A DNA stretch of 64,000 bases from SZUA-365 sp049663345 (GCA_049663345.1 JBATDG010000099.1:15056-79055); one strand, 5' to 3'; counted from the stretch's first letter, positions 9,068-17,793 are shown. A program made the numbers and translations. Notes: generated by a model from the sequence alone, not told the origin.

Positions 9068-12000
9068 ATGTCCCCATCACTGAGCCGTCGGGATTTTCTC
9101 AAACAAAGCGGCATGATCGCCGCAGCTGCAGGCACCGCAGGAACGTCCGCGCCGTTCCTTCAGACGGTTATGGCGCAGTCGGCGCCACGGGGCGGGGGAC
9201 GCCAGCGCGTGCTGCTCTTCCACGATCCCGCATTTCCATTCATCGACTGCGACCCAGTCTCCCTCGACCTGCTTCAAAGCGCTCTGCAGGGAAACGAGCT
9301 TCGCGTTGCGGACGCCGACAGCTTCCCGACTGCGCTGCAGCAAAAGGACATCGATCTTCTTATCACTGCTCACGGATCCGCTTTCCCCGAGGATGCCGGC
9401 ATGCCTCTCCTCGGCTGTCTCGCACGCGGAGTCAACTGGCTGCAGCTCGGCGGCGTGCCGCTGGCTGTGCCTGTCCGCCGCGCTGGTGATGTATGGCAGA
9501 CTGCCCCGCGCCGTACCCGCTGGCATCGAAAGCTCTGCATCACACAGGCCTTTCCGGTGGATTGCACTGATGTCGAAAAATGGGCCGCCGCGGAAGGGTA
9601 CAGCGACATCGCCGAGGCAGCAGACTCGATGGAATGCGATTCCGCTTTCGCTCTCTACTGGCGTTTGACTTCGACGAAATATTTTCCGCAGGAAGATGGA
9701 AGCGCCGGCACGAGGGATGCGATACTGCGTCCCCTTATCAACGGACAGCTGTCCGACGGAACCGCCATCATTTCACCGGTACAGCTCATTGATTGGATGC
9801 ACGGCGATTTTGCAGGGGGACGCTGGGTGATATTCACCGGCAGCAAATCCCTTACGGAGCAGACCCTCACGCAGCTCGCCGCATACGCTGGCTGCGGAGC
9901 GATTTCACTTACCGTATCGCCCGGCTACGCGCGCTACCGTCCGGGTGAAACACCCTCGTTGAATGTGCAGCTTCAGCGTCCCCACACAGCCGGTGAAGCG
10001 CCTTGCGTCATCGAGATTCTGGAGAATGGCGCTGTCATCCGCAGCATGAACGCCGCGCTGAATTGGTCGGAGGCCTTGTCCGTTGCGCAGGCAGAATTGC
10101 AGCTCGACGGGATTGAACAGTCCGGCGACAGTAAGCAAACAGAGCAGCGCCCCAGTTTCTTTGAACTCCGTGCACATTGCACCATTCCCTGCGCAGGCGG
10201 CGTGAGCACGATCGAGGCGCGGTCGGGATTCTGGCTCGCCGCGGATGCGGCACTTGAGCAGGACGACCCCATCGGCCGCTCAGGCACGATGCTGACGCGA
10301 GGAGGCAAACCATATTGCGTCACGGGCAGCACATACATGGCGGGCGACGTACAGCGGAATTTCCTGTTTGAGCCGAATCCCTGGCTCTGGCGGCAGGATT
10401 TTCAGAGCATGCATGCTGCCGGAATCAACATGGTTCGCACCGGCCTTTGGTATGGCTGGAAGCGGATCATGCTCGAGCCCGGCCGACATGACGAAGCAGT
10501 TTTTCGCTCGATGGATGCCTTTCTGCTCGCCGCGCAGGAAGCGGATATTCCCATCATTTTTTCGCTCTTCGCCTTCCTGCCGGAAGCATGGGGAGGTGAA
10601 AACCCGTATCTCGATCCGCGCGCCGTCGCTGCACAGCAGGCATTTGTCGGAGCATTCGCCAGACGCTATGCCGGAGTGCATGCGCTGATCTGGGATTTGA
10701 TCAACGAACCGTCGTTTTCTTCTCCTTCGCAGTTATGGCGCTGCCGGCCGAACTACGATCGCTTCGAACTCGCTGCCTGGCACGATTGGCTGCGCGGCCA
10801 GTTCCCTGCTGCGGATGATACTGCACGGCTGCGCATACTCGGCGACCGGTGGATGAGCGACATCGCTGAGGATGCGTCCCTCCCTCCACTGGCGGACTTC
10901 GATGACGGGAATCTCTTCAGCGACCGTCTGCCGTTGAAAGTGCAGGATTATCGTCTTTTCGCGCAGACAGCTTTTGCCGGCTGGGTCCGGAAGATATCGT
11001 CGGCTATCCGTTCCGTCGATCGTCCCGATCGCATGATCATGGTCGGACAGGACGAAGGCGGCACGATGGATCGTCCCAGCCCGCAATTCTTTGCGGATGT
11101 CGTCGACGTCAGCAGCGTGCACAGCTGGTGGTTCAACGACGACCTGCTGTGGGACAGCATCGTCACTCGCGCCCCCGGTATTCCCCATCTGGTGCAGGAA
11201 ACCGGCGCGATGTTCTACGAAAAGATCGACGGTACTCCCTGGCGAAGCGAGGCCGAAGTCGCCCGGCTGGTTGAACGCAAGCTTGCGATTGCGGCAGGCA
11301 CAGGCAGCGCCGGCTTCGTGCAGTGGTTGTGGAACAGCAATCCGTACATGCCCTCGGACAACGAGGCGGCCATCGGAGCACTGCGCGGCGACGGCAGCGC
11401 AAAACCGGAGTTCATGGCAATGCGCGACATGGCGCGATTTCTTGAGAAAGCATCGCCCGCGCTTACCGGACGTAAGGAAGAGGATATTGTTGTCGTACTC
11501 CCGCATGCCGACCAATTCTCTGTCCGCGGCAATGGAGTGCGGGCAACGCGGGCGGCTGTACGCACTCTTGCGTATAGATGCAGGGTTCCGCTTCGCGCAG
11601 TGAGCGAGTATGCACTCACGGCTGACAGCAGTAACGCACGGCTGTTCATTCTCCCATCTCCCGCCGTGCTAACTGAAACTGCGTGGCAGCATCTGCTTGA
11701 GAAGGTCCGTCATGGAGCAACTCTCATCGTCACCGGCATCCTCGATCGTGACGACAACTGGCAGCCGGTTTCACGCAGCGCGCTCCTTGACCTCCAGGCG
11801 GAGCTTCGTCCCATCGCTCAGACGGAGGAACTCAGGGTTGCGGGAAATACATTTGCCTGCGGCTTCCGGGGTGAAGATCTTCAGCGAATCGAAACCGCTG
11901 ATGTGACTGGGAAATCCGGAAGCATGCTGCATGAAGCCGCGCATGGGAAGGGACGTTTGCTGTGGTGTCCGCTCCCCGTCGAAATGTGCGATACCCCCGA

Positions 12001-12277
12001 AGCCATCGCCGCCGTTTATCGGGAAGCCCTGCGCGTGGCCGACCTGAGTGCCGGTATTCATCTGCGTCCCAATACGCCCGGCATACTGGCGTATGCTTCA
12101 CATTACCGTGATGCAACGCTGCTGACAATTGTGTCGGAACTTGCGGAAGAGGTAAAGATCGCACTCTCGCTCGATGAACCCCGGAGCACGATTGAAGGTA
12201 ATCTACCGGCGGGACGCGCGATGCTCGTCCTGCTCGATAAACGAGGCAGCGAAGTCATGCGCAGCGTAAATTCGTAA
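9068..12277 (+). CDS. Tat-exported GH5-like glycoside hydrolase, multidomain
   Basis: A twin-arginine signal (SRRDFLKQSG with an Ala-rich stretch after it) sends this 1069-residue protein out folded. Residues ~25-390 form an amidotransferase-like and sandwich region. A TIM-barrel follows with GKPYCVTGSTYM, NMVRTGLWYGWKR, LIWDLINEPS (candidate acid/base Glu547) and HLVQETGAMFYEK (candidate nucleophile Glu711), the spacing expected of clan GH-A (GH5/GH42-like). A C-terminal ~250 residues resemble the accessory domains of beta-galactosidases. AAGGAG precedes ATG 9068. It ends the operon that starts before base 1. Mannan or beta-galactoside cleavage fits the neighbours, but the exact family and substrate cannot be settled by eye. 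Confidence 0.78.
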   Translation: MSPSLSRRDFLKQSGMIAAAAGTAGTSAPFLQTVMAQSAPRGGGRQRVLLFHDPAFPFIDCDPVSLDLLQSALQGNELRVADADSFPTALQQKDIDLLITAHGSAFPEDAGMPLLGCLARGVNWLQLGGVPLAVPVRRAGDVWQTAPRRTRWHRKLCITQAFPVDCTDVEKWAAAEGYSDIAEAADSMECDSAFALYWRLTSTKYFPQEDGSAGTRDAILRPLINGQLSDGTAIISPVQLIDWMHGDFAGGRWVIFTGSKSLTEQTLTQLAAYAGCGAISLTVSPGYARYRPGETPSLNVQLQRPHTAGEAPCVIEILENGAVIRSMNAALNWSEALSVAQAELQLDGIEQSGDSKQTEQRPSFFELRAHCTIPCAGGVSTIEARSGFWLAADAALEQDDPIGRSGTMLTRGGKPYCVTGSTYMAGDVQRNFLFEPNPWLWRQDFQSMHAAGINMVRTGLWYGWKRIMLEPGRHDEAVFRSMDAFLLAAQEADIPIIFSLFAFLPEAWGGENPYLDPRAVAAQQAFVGAFARRYAGVHALIWDLINEPSFSSPSQLWRCRPNYDRFELAAWHDWLRGQFPAADDTARLRILGDRWMSDIAEDASLPPLADFDDGNLFSDRLPLKVQDYRLFAQTAFAGWVRKISSAIRSVDRPDRMIMVGQDEGGTMDRPSPQFFADVVDVSSVHSWWFNDDLLWDSIVTRAPGIPHLVQETGAMFYEKIDGTPWRSEAEVARLVERKLAIAAGTGSAGFVQWLWNSNPYMPSDNEAAIGALRGDGSAKPEFMAMRDMARFLEKASPALTGRKEEDIVVVLPHADQFSVRGNGVRATRAAVRTLAYRCRVPLRAVSEYALTADSSNARLFILPSPAVLTETAWQHLLEKVRHGATLIVTGILDRDDNWQPVSRSALLDLQAELRPIAQTEELRVAGNTFACGFRGEDLQRIETADVTGKSGSMLHEAAHGKGRLLWCPLPVEMCDTPEAIAAVYREALRVADLSAGIHLRPNTPGILAYASHYRDATLLTIVSELAEEVKIALSLDEPRSTIEGNLPAGRAMLVLLDKRGSEVMRSVNS

Positions 12278-12326
12278 GTATCGTCAGCCGGGCTTGTAGT
12301 GCCTTAGAAAACCCCGATGTCGAAAA

Positions 12327-12449
12327 GCCGCTTTTCCGAGAAGAGAAAGCTCGTGCGTGCTGCAAGGGCGCGTGGCAGTGAAATTCCTGCATATCGTCAG
12401 GCCGCTTTTCTAAGAGGAGACAACTCGTGCATGCTGGCAGGGCGCGCGG
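12327..12449. repeat. two imperfect direct copies of a ~49-bp unit
   Basis: Within the 180-base gap after the hydrolase gene, the unit beginning GCCGCTTTTC and ending in a GGGCGCG block occurs at 12327-12374 and again at 12401-12449, at a 74-base offset with roughly 80 percent identity. The second copy ends a few bases before the thyX stop. No coding pattern or clear terminator is seen in the gap, and the copies show no inverted ends. Confidence 0.6.
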
Positions 12450-12457
12450 CTGGGAAG

Positions 12458-13387
12458 CTATGCTTCCCAGGGAATGCGCATTTTCAGACGGCGCAGTTTT
12501 TCTTCCAGTTCCTCGCGCTCCATGTTGGGCTTCACCACTTCACCTTCCCCGGGGAGGAGTTCGAAGGAGCGTGCAAGGTCAATCGCGCCAGCATCATCGC
12601 CTGCGCTGATCGCCGCGATTATTTCGCTGTCGAGGCGGGTCAGTTCCATCGCATTGCTGCGATAGTCGAGAAACGCAGCCCAGGCCTCCGGACACCATCG
12701 GCTCACGATTTCATTGCCGATAACATCGGCATAGGCACGAATTTCGTACTGCGCGTGAGAATCCATTCGAAGAAAAAGAAAATGCAGCAGGTTGTGCAGA
12801 TCGACTTTCCAGTACGCCTCGGTGTAGGTCGCGAGCGGAAGGTCTTTCCTTGCCTGTTCGCGCGCGACGCCAGCTTCAATTCGTTCCGTATATATCTTGC
12901 GCGTGAGCTCGTGGAGTTGGGTTTCCTGCTCTGTGAAATGGCTGCCGAGTTCGGCATCCGCAAACCCATCGCTTCCCTGCCGGTTGCTGGTCGCCTGCAT
13001 GCGCCACTCTTCCGGAGCAGTGCGCTGGGCAGCATCGATGGCGAGTGAATAGCGCGTGGAATACTCGTTGACGTTCGCCGTGCGATGGCGGATCCACTGG
13101 CGCCACGCATCCATCGGGACGCGCACATGCAGCTTGATTTCGCACATCTCCAGCGGCGTGGTATGGTGATGCCGCAACAGATAGCGTATCAGTCCCCGAT
13201 CCTGCCGCAGATGCTTTGTGCCCTTTCCGTAGGAGACACGCGCGGCCTGCACGATCGATGAGTCCGTGCCCATATAGTCGACCACGCGGACAAAACCGTC
13301 GTCGAGAACATTGAATGGTTCACCAAGGATGGCATCCATTTCCGGAACGGAGGGACGCTCAAGATGTTCGTAAGTACGCTCTTCCAT
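12458..13387 (-). CDS. thyX: flavin-dependent thymidylate synthase ThyX
   Basis: Makes dTMP from dUMP with methylenetetrahydrofolate, FAD and NADPH. The ThyX signature RHRTANVNEYS (RHR-x7-S, residues 100-110) is intact, flanked by MDAWRQWI and STRYS; SYGKGTKHL upstream and a Leu/His-rich RYLLRHHHTTPLE are also typical. From the ATG at 13387 the protein has 309 residues. The frame stays open further upstream to 13498, but that extension (VRKSARITPRF) is unlike the family and crosses the promoter region shared with the divergent GT9 gene. No classical thyA is seen in the window. Function is confident; the start is moderately so because no strong ribosome site precedes it. Confidence 0.95.
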   Translation of the reverse strand: MEERTYEHLERPSVPEMDAILGEPFNVLDDGFVRVVDYMGTDSSIVQAARVSYGKGTKHLRQDRGLIRYLLRHHHTTPLEMCEIKLHVRVPMDAWRQWIRHRTANVNEYSTRYSLAIDAAQRTAPEEWRMQATSNRQGSDGFADAELGSHFTEQETQLHELTRKIYTERIEAGVAREQARKDLPLATYTEAYWKVDLHNLLHFLFLRMDSHAQYEIRAYADVIGNEIVSRWCPEAWAAFLDYRSNAMELTRLDSEIIAAISAGDDAGAIDLARSFELLPGEGEVVKPNMEREELEEKLRRLKMRIPWEA

Positions 13388-13509
13388 GCTGCATTCGATT
13401 GTGAATAGAGTCAATCCATGGAAGATAGTGATTCCATCTGCCTGCACAAAACGCGGTGTGATGCGCGCACTTTTTCGTACATTATGTCTGATCATCAAAG
13501 AAAACAGGC

Positions 13510-14550
13510 ATGTCTTTTATTCCGCTCCGCAAAATCCTCATCATCCGGCTCAGTTCCATCGGCGACATTATCCTGACGTCGCCGATGCTGCGCGTTCTGA
13601 AAGCGGCGCATCCTGACTGCGAACTGCATTATGTCACGCGCGTGGAATTCGGAGAACTGCTGCAGCACGATCCGCATATCGACCGGCTGATGCTCGTTGA
13701 TACCGCGGAGGGTGCCGTGGGACTCGAAGCACTGAACCTGCAGCTGATGCAGGAACACTATGACGCCGTTTTCGATCTGCACAACAATTTCCGCAGCCGC
13801 TCTTTGCGCAACGGCCTCAGCCGCTATGTTCATCGCATCAATAAACGCGGCCTGCGTCGCCTGCTGCTGATCTCCGCACATATCAACACGTACGGGGAAA
13901 CCATCCCGGTTCCCGACCGCTTCATCGAAACGGCACGGCGCTACGGAGTGCAGCCGGATGCGCTGGGTCCCAGGATTTTCCTCTCCGAGGATATCCGCAT
14001 GTCCGCCCGCATGAAGCTGCGCGCCGAAGGAATCGATCCGGGGATCCCGGTGTTGGGACTCTGTCCCGGAGCCAAGCACTTCACAAAACGCTGGCCACTG
14101 GAGCACTTCCTCGAATTGGCCCGCCAATTGGCGGCGAACGGCGAACGGCTCGTGCTGTTCGGCGGTACCGAGGACAGCGACACCGCCGCGGGAATCAGGC
14201 AGATCGCACCTGATCATGTTCATGACATGACGGGCCGTCTGACATTGCTGGAGACTGCTGCGGCGATGGAATACTGTCGTGCGATAATTGCCAATGACAG
14301 CGGCCTCATGCACATGGCGACTGCGATGCAGCGTCCGGTCGTCGCGCTGTTCGGCAGCACCGTTAAGGAATTCGGTTTTTTTCCCTACCACTCCCCTGCC
14401 GTCATTCTTGAGGTCAGCGATCTGCCTTGCCGCCCCTGCACCCATATCGGACGTTCCCGCTGTCCGAAAGGACATTTCGCCTGCCTGCAGCAGATCACGC
14501 CCGAGCAGGTGATTGAGGCATTGAGCACGCTGCTCCCCTCTCCCGACTGA
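13510..14550 (+). CDS. glycosyltransferase family 9 (ADP-heptose:LPS heptosyltransferase-like)
   Basis: Inner-core lipopolysaccharide assembly enzyme acting on the cytoplasmic side of the inner membrane. The start KILIIRLSSIGDIILTSPML is the family hallmark; later come VLGLCPGAKHFTKRWPLEHF, RLVLFGGTEDS and the donor-binding stretch ANDSGLMHMATAMQRPVVAL, then a Cys-rich PCRPCTHIGRSRC near the C-terminus as in many RfaF proteins. The 346-residue length is normal. It is divergent from thyX with 122 bases between the two chosen starts. Whether the donor is ADP-heptose or another sugar cannot be told. Confidence 0.93.
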   Translation: MSFIPLRKILIIRLSSIGDIILTSPMLRVLKAAHPDCELHYVTRVEFGELLQHDPHIDRLMLVDTAEGAVGLEALNLQLMQEHYDAVFDLHNNFRSRSLRNGLSRYVHRINKRGLRRLLLISAHINTYGETIPVPDRFIETARRYGVQPDALGPRIFLSEDIRMSARMKLRAEGIDPGIPVLGLCPGAKHFTKRWPLEHFLELARQLAANGERLVLFGGTEDSDTAAGIRQIAPDHVHDMTGRLTLLETAAAMEYCRAIIANDSGLMHMATAMQRPVVALFGSTVKEFGFFPYHSPAVILEVSDLPCRPCTHIGRSRCPKGHFACLQQITPEQVIEALSTLLPSPD

Positions 14551-14604
14551 CAATCCGCCCCCACGATACGCTCGTCCCGCCCTATCGCCCTATCGCAACC
14601 GTCC

Positions 14605-14695
14605 GGGCGAACCGACGTGGAAGCCGAAACGCTGTCCCGGTTTTCGGCATCCACCTGTGCCGGACGTACAACCAAGTCGGGAAGGTGGTTCGCCC
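14605..14695. repeat. nested inverted repeat, MITE/REP-like
   Basis: An outer 9-bp pair GGGCGAACC (14605-14613) and GGTTCGCCC (14687-14695) encloses an inner pair, TGGAAGCCGAAA (14618-14629) and TTTCGGCATCCA (14642-14653, one mismatch). The right end reads TGTAGGGGCGAACC on the other strand, a motif I recall from dispersed palindromes in many bacteria. No coding sequence is present. Confidence 0.6.
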
Positions 14696-14725
14696 CTACA
14701 GGTTCTTGCCGTCCTCCCGCCCTCC

Positions 14726-14875
14726 ACGCTCCTTCCGCACTATCGTCCTTCCGTCCTAACGAACGGACGAGCCTAAAGGCTCATCCTCCTTAAAAATCCA
14801 ATCAGTGCAATCCGTGAAATCTGTGGTTACTCTTCCGCACTCACGCCCTCACGTTCCTAACGCCCTCACGTCTTG
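14726..14875. repeat. degenerate 8-bp CG-phased repeats around other small repeats
   Basis: Around 14735-14761 the trinucleotide NCG recurs at 8-base steps (14735, 14743, 14751, 14759), and again at 14843, 14851, 14860 and 14868 with one slip. This resembles the perfect ACG arrays at 17600 and 50511 but is decayed. Between the two halves, 14800-14826 holds three 9-bp copies of AATCxGTGx in tandem. The whole 424-base gap 14551-14974 has no convincing gene. Confidence 0.5.
14769..14782. repeat. GAGCCT-AA-AGGCTC palindrome (dispersed element, copy 1)
   Basis: The 14-mer GAGCCTAAAGGCTC sits in a GGACGAGCC..GGCTCATCC context. Two further copies with different central bases lie at 38811 and 38918. 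Confidence 0.6.
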
Positions 14876-14907
14876 GCGCATTTTTTCCCACCCTGATTTT
14901 CGTTAAA

Positions 14908-14937
14908 TTTGCATTTGTATCTATTCGCGTAGTATTG
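14908..14937 (+). promoter_or_regulatory. possible Bacteroidota-type promoter for the malic enzyme gene
   Basis: TTTG at 14908-14911 and TAGTATTG at 14930-14937, 18 bases apart, approximate the -33 TTTG / -7 TAnnTTTG pattern known in Bacteroidota. It would leave an untranslated leader of about 30 bases. One mismatch and a tentative taxonomic placement keep this uncertain. Confidence 0.3.
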
Positions 14938-14974
14938 AGCAATACTCTTGCATTTTTAAGAACGGAGTTTCTCC

Positions 14975-17248
14975 ATGAAAATCAGGAAGGAAGATGCCCT
15001 CGAGTACCATAGTATGGGTCGCAAGGGCAAAATCGAAGTCGTCACAACGAAGCCTTGTGTAACACAGCGGGATCTCTCGCTGGCGTACACGCCTGGCGTC
15101 GCCGAGCCATGTCTGGAAATCGAACGTGATCCGGCACTGGTCTACGAGTACACTGCGAAGGGCAACCTGGTCGCCGTGATTTCCAACGGAACCGCGGTGC
15201 TGGGATTGGGTGATATTGGTCCCATGGGCGGCAAGCCGGTTATGGAAGGCAAGGGCGTGCTATTCAAAACCTTCGCCGACATCGACGTATTCGATATTGA
15301 AATTGACAGCAAGAATATCCAGGAAATCATCCGCACCTGTCAGGTCCTCGAACCGACATTCGGAGGAATCAATCTTGAGGATATTAAAGGTCCCGATTGC
15401 TTTTATATCGAGGACGAACTGAAAAGAACGATGAATATCCCCGTCTTCCACGACGATCAGCACGGCACCGCGATTATTTCCGGCGCGGCGTTGATGAATG
15501 CGGTTGAATTGGGCGGAAAAGATCTCAGCAAGCTGAAGATTGTGTATAATGGCGCCGGTGCATCGGGCATCGCTTGCGCCAAGTTCCACATCAGCCTTGG
15601 CGTCAGCAAGGAAAATGTGATCATGTGCGATACCGGCGGCGTTATCTATAAAGGACGCACGGAGCACATGAACGAGTTCAAGGAGGCAATGGCCGCGGAC
15701 ACCGATGCGCGCACGCTTACGGAAGCCTTTGTAGGAGCCGATGTATTTTTCGGACTTTCCAAGGGCGGCTGCGTCAGCCAGGACATGGTGCGCACAATGG
15801 CTCCGAATCCGATTATTTTCGCAATGGCGAATCCCGACCCGGAAATCACGTATGAGGATGCGATCGCCGCCCGCCCGGATGTCATCATGGCCACCGGCCG
15901 TTCCGACTATCCGAATCAGGTGAATAATGTGCTCGGCTTCCCCTTCATCTTCCGCGGCGCTCTCGACGTACAGGCGACCGCAATCAATGAAGAAATGAAG
16001 CGCGCCGCTGCGAAAGCTCTCGCCGATCTGGCGAAGGAAGAAGTGCCCGATATCGTGATGCGCGCCTACGGAGTCACCGAGATGAGTTTCGGCCGGGAAT
16101 ACATTATTCCCAAGCCGTTCGATCCCCGCGTTCTTACCAGGGTAGCCCCGGCTGTCGCAATGGCAGCTATGGAAACCGGCGTTGCGCGTAAGCCGATCGC
16201 GGACTTCGACCAGTACCGCATGCAGCTCGATATACGCATGGGAAGGACCCAGCCGATTATCGCACATATGTATACCAAGGCATCCAGAAATCCGCAGCGC
16301 ATCGTTTTCCCGGAAGGCGATCAGCCCCGCATTATCAAGGCGGCACAGATCGCTCTGGACGAAGGCATCGCAAAGCCGATCCTTCTTGGCGTCGAAGCGG
16401 ACGTGCGTGCGGTGGCAGAGGAACATTCCATAGATCTTGATGGAATCGAGATCATCGATCCGAAAACGTATGCGCACATCGAGAAATACATCGCCGAATA
16501 CTATCGTCTGCGTCAGCGCAAGGGCATCACCATGTTCGGCGCAAGAAAGACCATCCCCAACGTGCGTAATTATTTCGGCGCTATGATGGTTCAGCTGGGC
16601 GATGCGGACGGACTGATCTCCGGATTTACCGCGCATTATCCCGACACCCTTCGTCCTGCGCTGGAAATCATCGGCCACGACGAGCGGTACGGAAAGGTCT
16701 CCGGTTTGTACATGCTCTCGAACAAAAAGCATGAGCCTTATTTCCTTGCCGACACAACTGTGAATATCGATCCATCTGCGGAAGACATCGCCGACATCAC
16801 GCTGCAGGCTGCTGAGCTCGCGGAAAAATTTGATGTCGTCCCTCGCGTAGCCTTGCTCTCGTACTCCAACTTCGGCAGCAATCGCGAGTCCTCGGCGCTG
16901 AAAATGCAGGCCGCACTGAAAATCGTCCGCAATCGCCGTCCGGATTTGATGGTAGACGGTGAGATGCAGGCAGATACAGCTGTTGTCCCCGAGATTATCG
17001 CGAATACATTCCCGTTCAGTACGCTGAAGGGCGGTGCAAACGTGTTGATCTTCCCCGACCTCAATTCAGGCAACATTGCCTACAAGCTGCTCAGCCGCAT
17101 CGGCGACATGCAGCCGGTCGGACCAATCCTCAACGGCGTTGCGAAACCCGTGCACGTTCTGCAGCGCGGTTCCGAAGTCAAGGAAATTGTCGACATGATC
17201 GCCATCGCAGTCGTCGACGCAATCAGTAAAAAGGAAGGAAACGCGTAA
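14975..17248 (+). CDS. maeB: NADP-dependent malic enzyme fused to phosphotransacetylase-like domain (MaeB type)
   Basis: A 757-residue cytoplasmic enzyme converting malate to pyruvate and CO2 with NADP reduction. Residues 1-~165 form the malic N-domain (SLAYTPGVAEPCLEIERDP), followed by the NAD(P)-binding domain (PVFHDDQHGTAI, VYNGAGASGIACAKF, ATGRSDYPNQVNNVLGFP). From ~430 to the end is a phosphotransacetylase-like domain (RIVFPEGDQPRIIKAAQIA, DGLISGFTAHYPDTLRP, ANVLIFPDLNSGNIAYKLL). In MaeB-type enzymes this C-terminal part is regulatory, sensing acetyl-CoA, and is usually not catalytic. AACGGAG precedes the ATG. It stands alone, with its own terminator just downstream. Confidence 0.96.
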   Translation: MKIRKEDALEYHSMGRKGKIEVVTTKPCVTQRDLSLAYTPGVAEPCLEIERDPALVYEYTAKGNLVAVISNGTAVLGLGDIGPMGGKPVMEGKGVLFKTFADIDVFDIEIDSKNIQEIIRTCQVLEPTFGGINLEDIKGPDCFYIEDELKRTMNIPVFHDDQHGTAIISGAALMNAVELGGKDLSKLKIVYNGAGASGIACAKFHISLGVSKENVIMCDTGGVIYKGRTEHMNEFKEAMAADTDARTLTEAFVGADVFFGLSKGGCVSQDMVRTMAPNPIIFAMANPDPEITYEDAIAARPDVIMATGRSDYPNQVNNVLGFPFIFRGALDVQATAINEEMKRAAAKALADLAKEEVPDIVMRAYGVTEMSFGREYIIPKPFDPRVLTRVAPAVAMAAMETGVARKPIADFDQYRMQLDIRMGRTQPIIAHMYTKASRNPQRIVFPEGDQPRIIKAAQIALDEGIAKPILLGVEADVRAVAEEHSIDLDGIEIIDPKTYAHIEKYIAEYYRLRQRKGITMFGARKTIPNVRNYFGAMMVQLGDADGLISGFTAHYPDTLRPALEIIGHDERYGKVSGLYMLSNKKHEPYFLADTTVNIDPSAEDIADITLQAAELAEKFDVVPRVALLSYSNFGSNRESSALKMQAALKIVRNRRPDLMVDGEMQADTAVVPEIIANTFPFSTLKGGANVLIFPDLNSGNIAYKLLSRIGDMQPVGPILNGVAKPVHVLQRGSEVKEIVDMIAIAVVDAISKKEGNA

Positions 17249-17279
17249 ATACGCACTTTCTCCAATTGTCTCTACTCAG

Positions 17280-17306
17280 GCCCCCGAATTTCGGGGGCTT
17301 TTTTTT
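17280..17306 (+). terminator. intrinsic terminator after malic enzyme gene
   Basis: GCCCCCGA-ATT-TCGGGGGC forms an 8-bp stem with a three-base loop, followed directly by eight T residues, about 30 bases after the stop codon. Confidence 0.92.
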
Positions 17307-17411
17307 GTCCATTCAGGGCGGAACATATTTTTTCCTGCCAACCTGTTCCGCCCTCGCCACGGCGAGTCTTCGACTTTCAGGGCGGTGGGAGAGGTTTGTG
17401 GGCGCCCATAA

Positions 17412-17565
17412 CCCAGGGCTTAAGCCCTGGGCTGCAATAGGTCGCGCCTTCAGCGCGAAGATCGAAATCGTGCGCGCGAGAGCCCCGAAGGGGCGACCGG
17501 TCATAGCCCAGGCCTTTTATCGCGGCGTAGTCCGCACCAGCGGTAGAAGTCGGATCAGGCCTGGG
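17412..17565. repeat. mosaic of several short palindromes
   Basis: Four dyads in a row: the perfect 20-mer CCCAGGGCTTAAGCCCTGGG (17412-17431), CGCGCcttcaGCGCG (17443-17457), GCCCCgaaGGGGC (17482-17494), and the pair CCCAGGCCT (17507-17515) with AGGCCTGGG (17557-17565). No reading frame there looks like protein. The motif set resembles intergenic repeats I recall from other environmental genomes. Confidence 0.65.
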
Positions 17566-17599
17566 GAAAGGCGTACCCATAGTTCCTCCTCCCGCCCTG

Positions 17600-17783
17600 A
17601 CGCCTTTACGTCTTTACGTCTTTACGTCTTTACGCGTTTACGTCTTTACGTCTTTACGCCTTTACGCCTTTACGTCTTTACGCCTTCACGCCCTAACGAC
17701 CTCACGCCCTAACGACCTAACGTCCTCACGTCCTAACGACCTCACGTCCTCACGACCTTACGACCTTACGACCTTACGCCCAG
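17600..17783. repeat. tandem array of 23 octamers, consensus ACGnCyTn
   Basis: ACG recurs at every eighth base from 17600 to 17776 with no phase slip, 23 units in all. The first part is mostly ACGTCTTT, the middle ACGCCCTA/ACGTCCTC and the end ACGACCTT. The variable positions change gradually along the array while the ACG anchor does not. It lies between the malic enzyme terminator and the end of the cytochrome operon. Confidence 0.9.
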
Positions 17784-17793
17784 GAACAGCAAA

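Noticed and set aside
12317..13048. Plus-strand frame of 243 codons over the direct repeats and thyX
   Set aside because: It runs antisense to the ThyX gene, including its RHR signature, and its own product has no recognisable motif.
15260..16732. Minus-strand frame of 490 codons opposite the malic enzyme
   Set aside because: Antisense shadow of a fully conserved enzyme.
17266..17712. Plus-strand frame of 148 codons over the palindromes and octamer array
   Set aside because: Its end is just the translated octamers (LRLYVFT repeats); it starts in the terminator, with no ribosome site.
17600..17783. CRISPR array
   Set aside because: The 8-bp unit has no spacers, repeats are far too short, and no cas genes are near.
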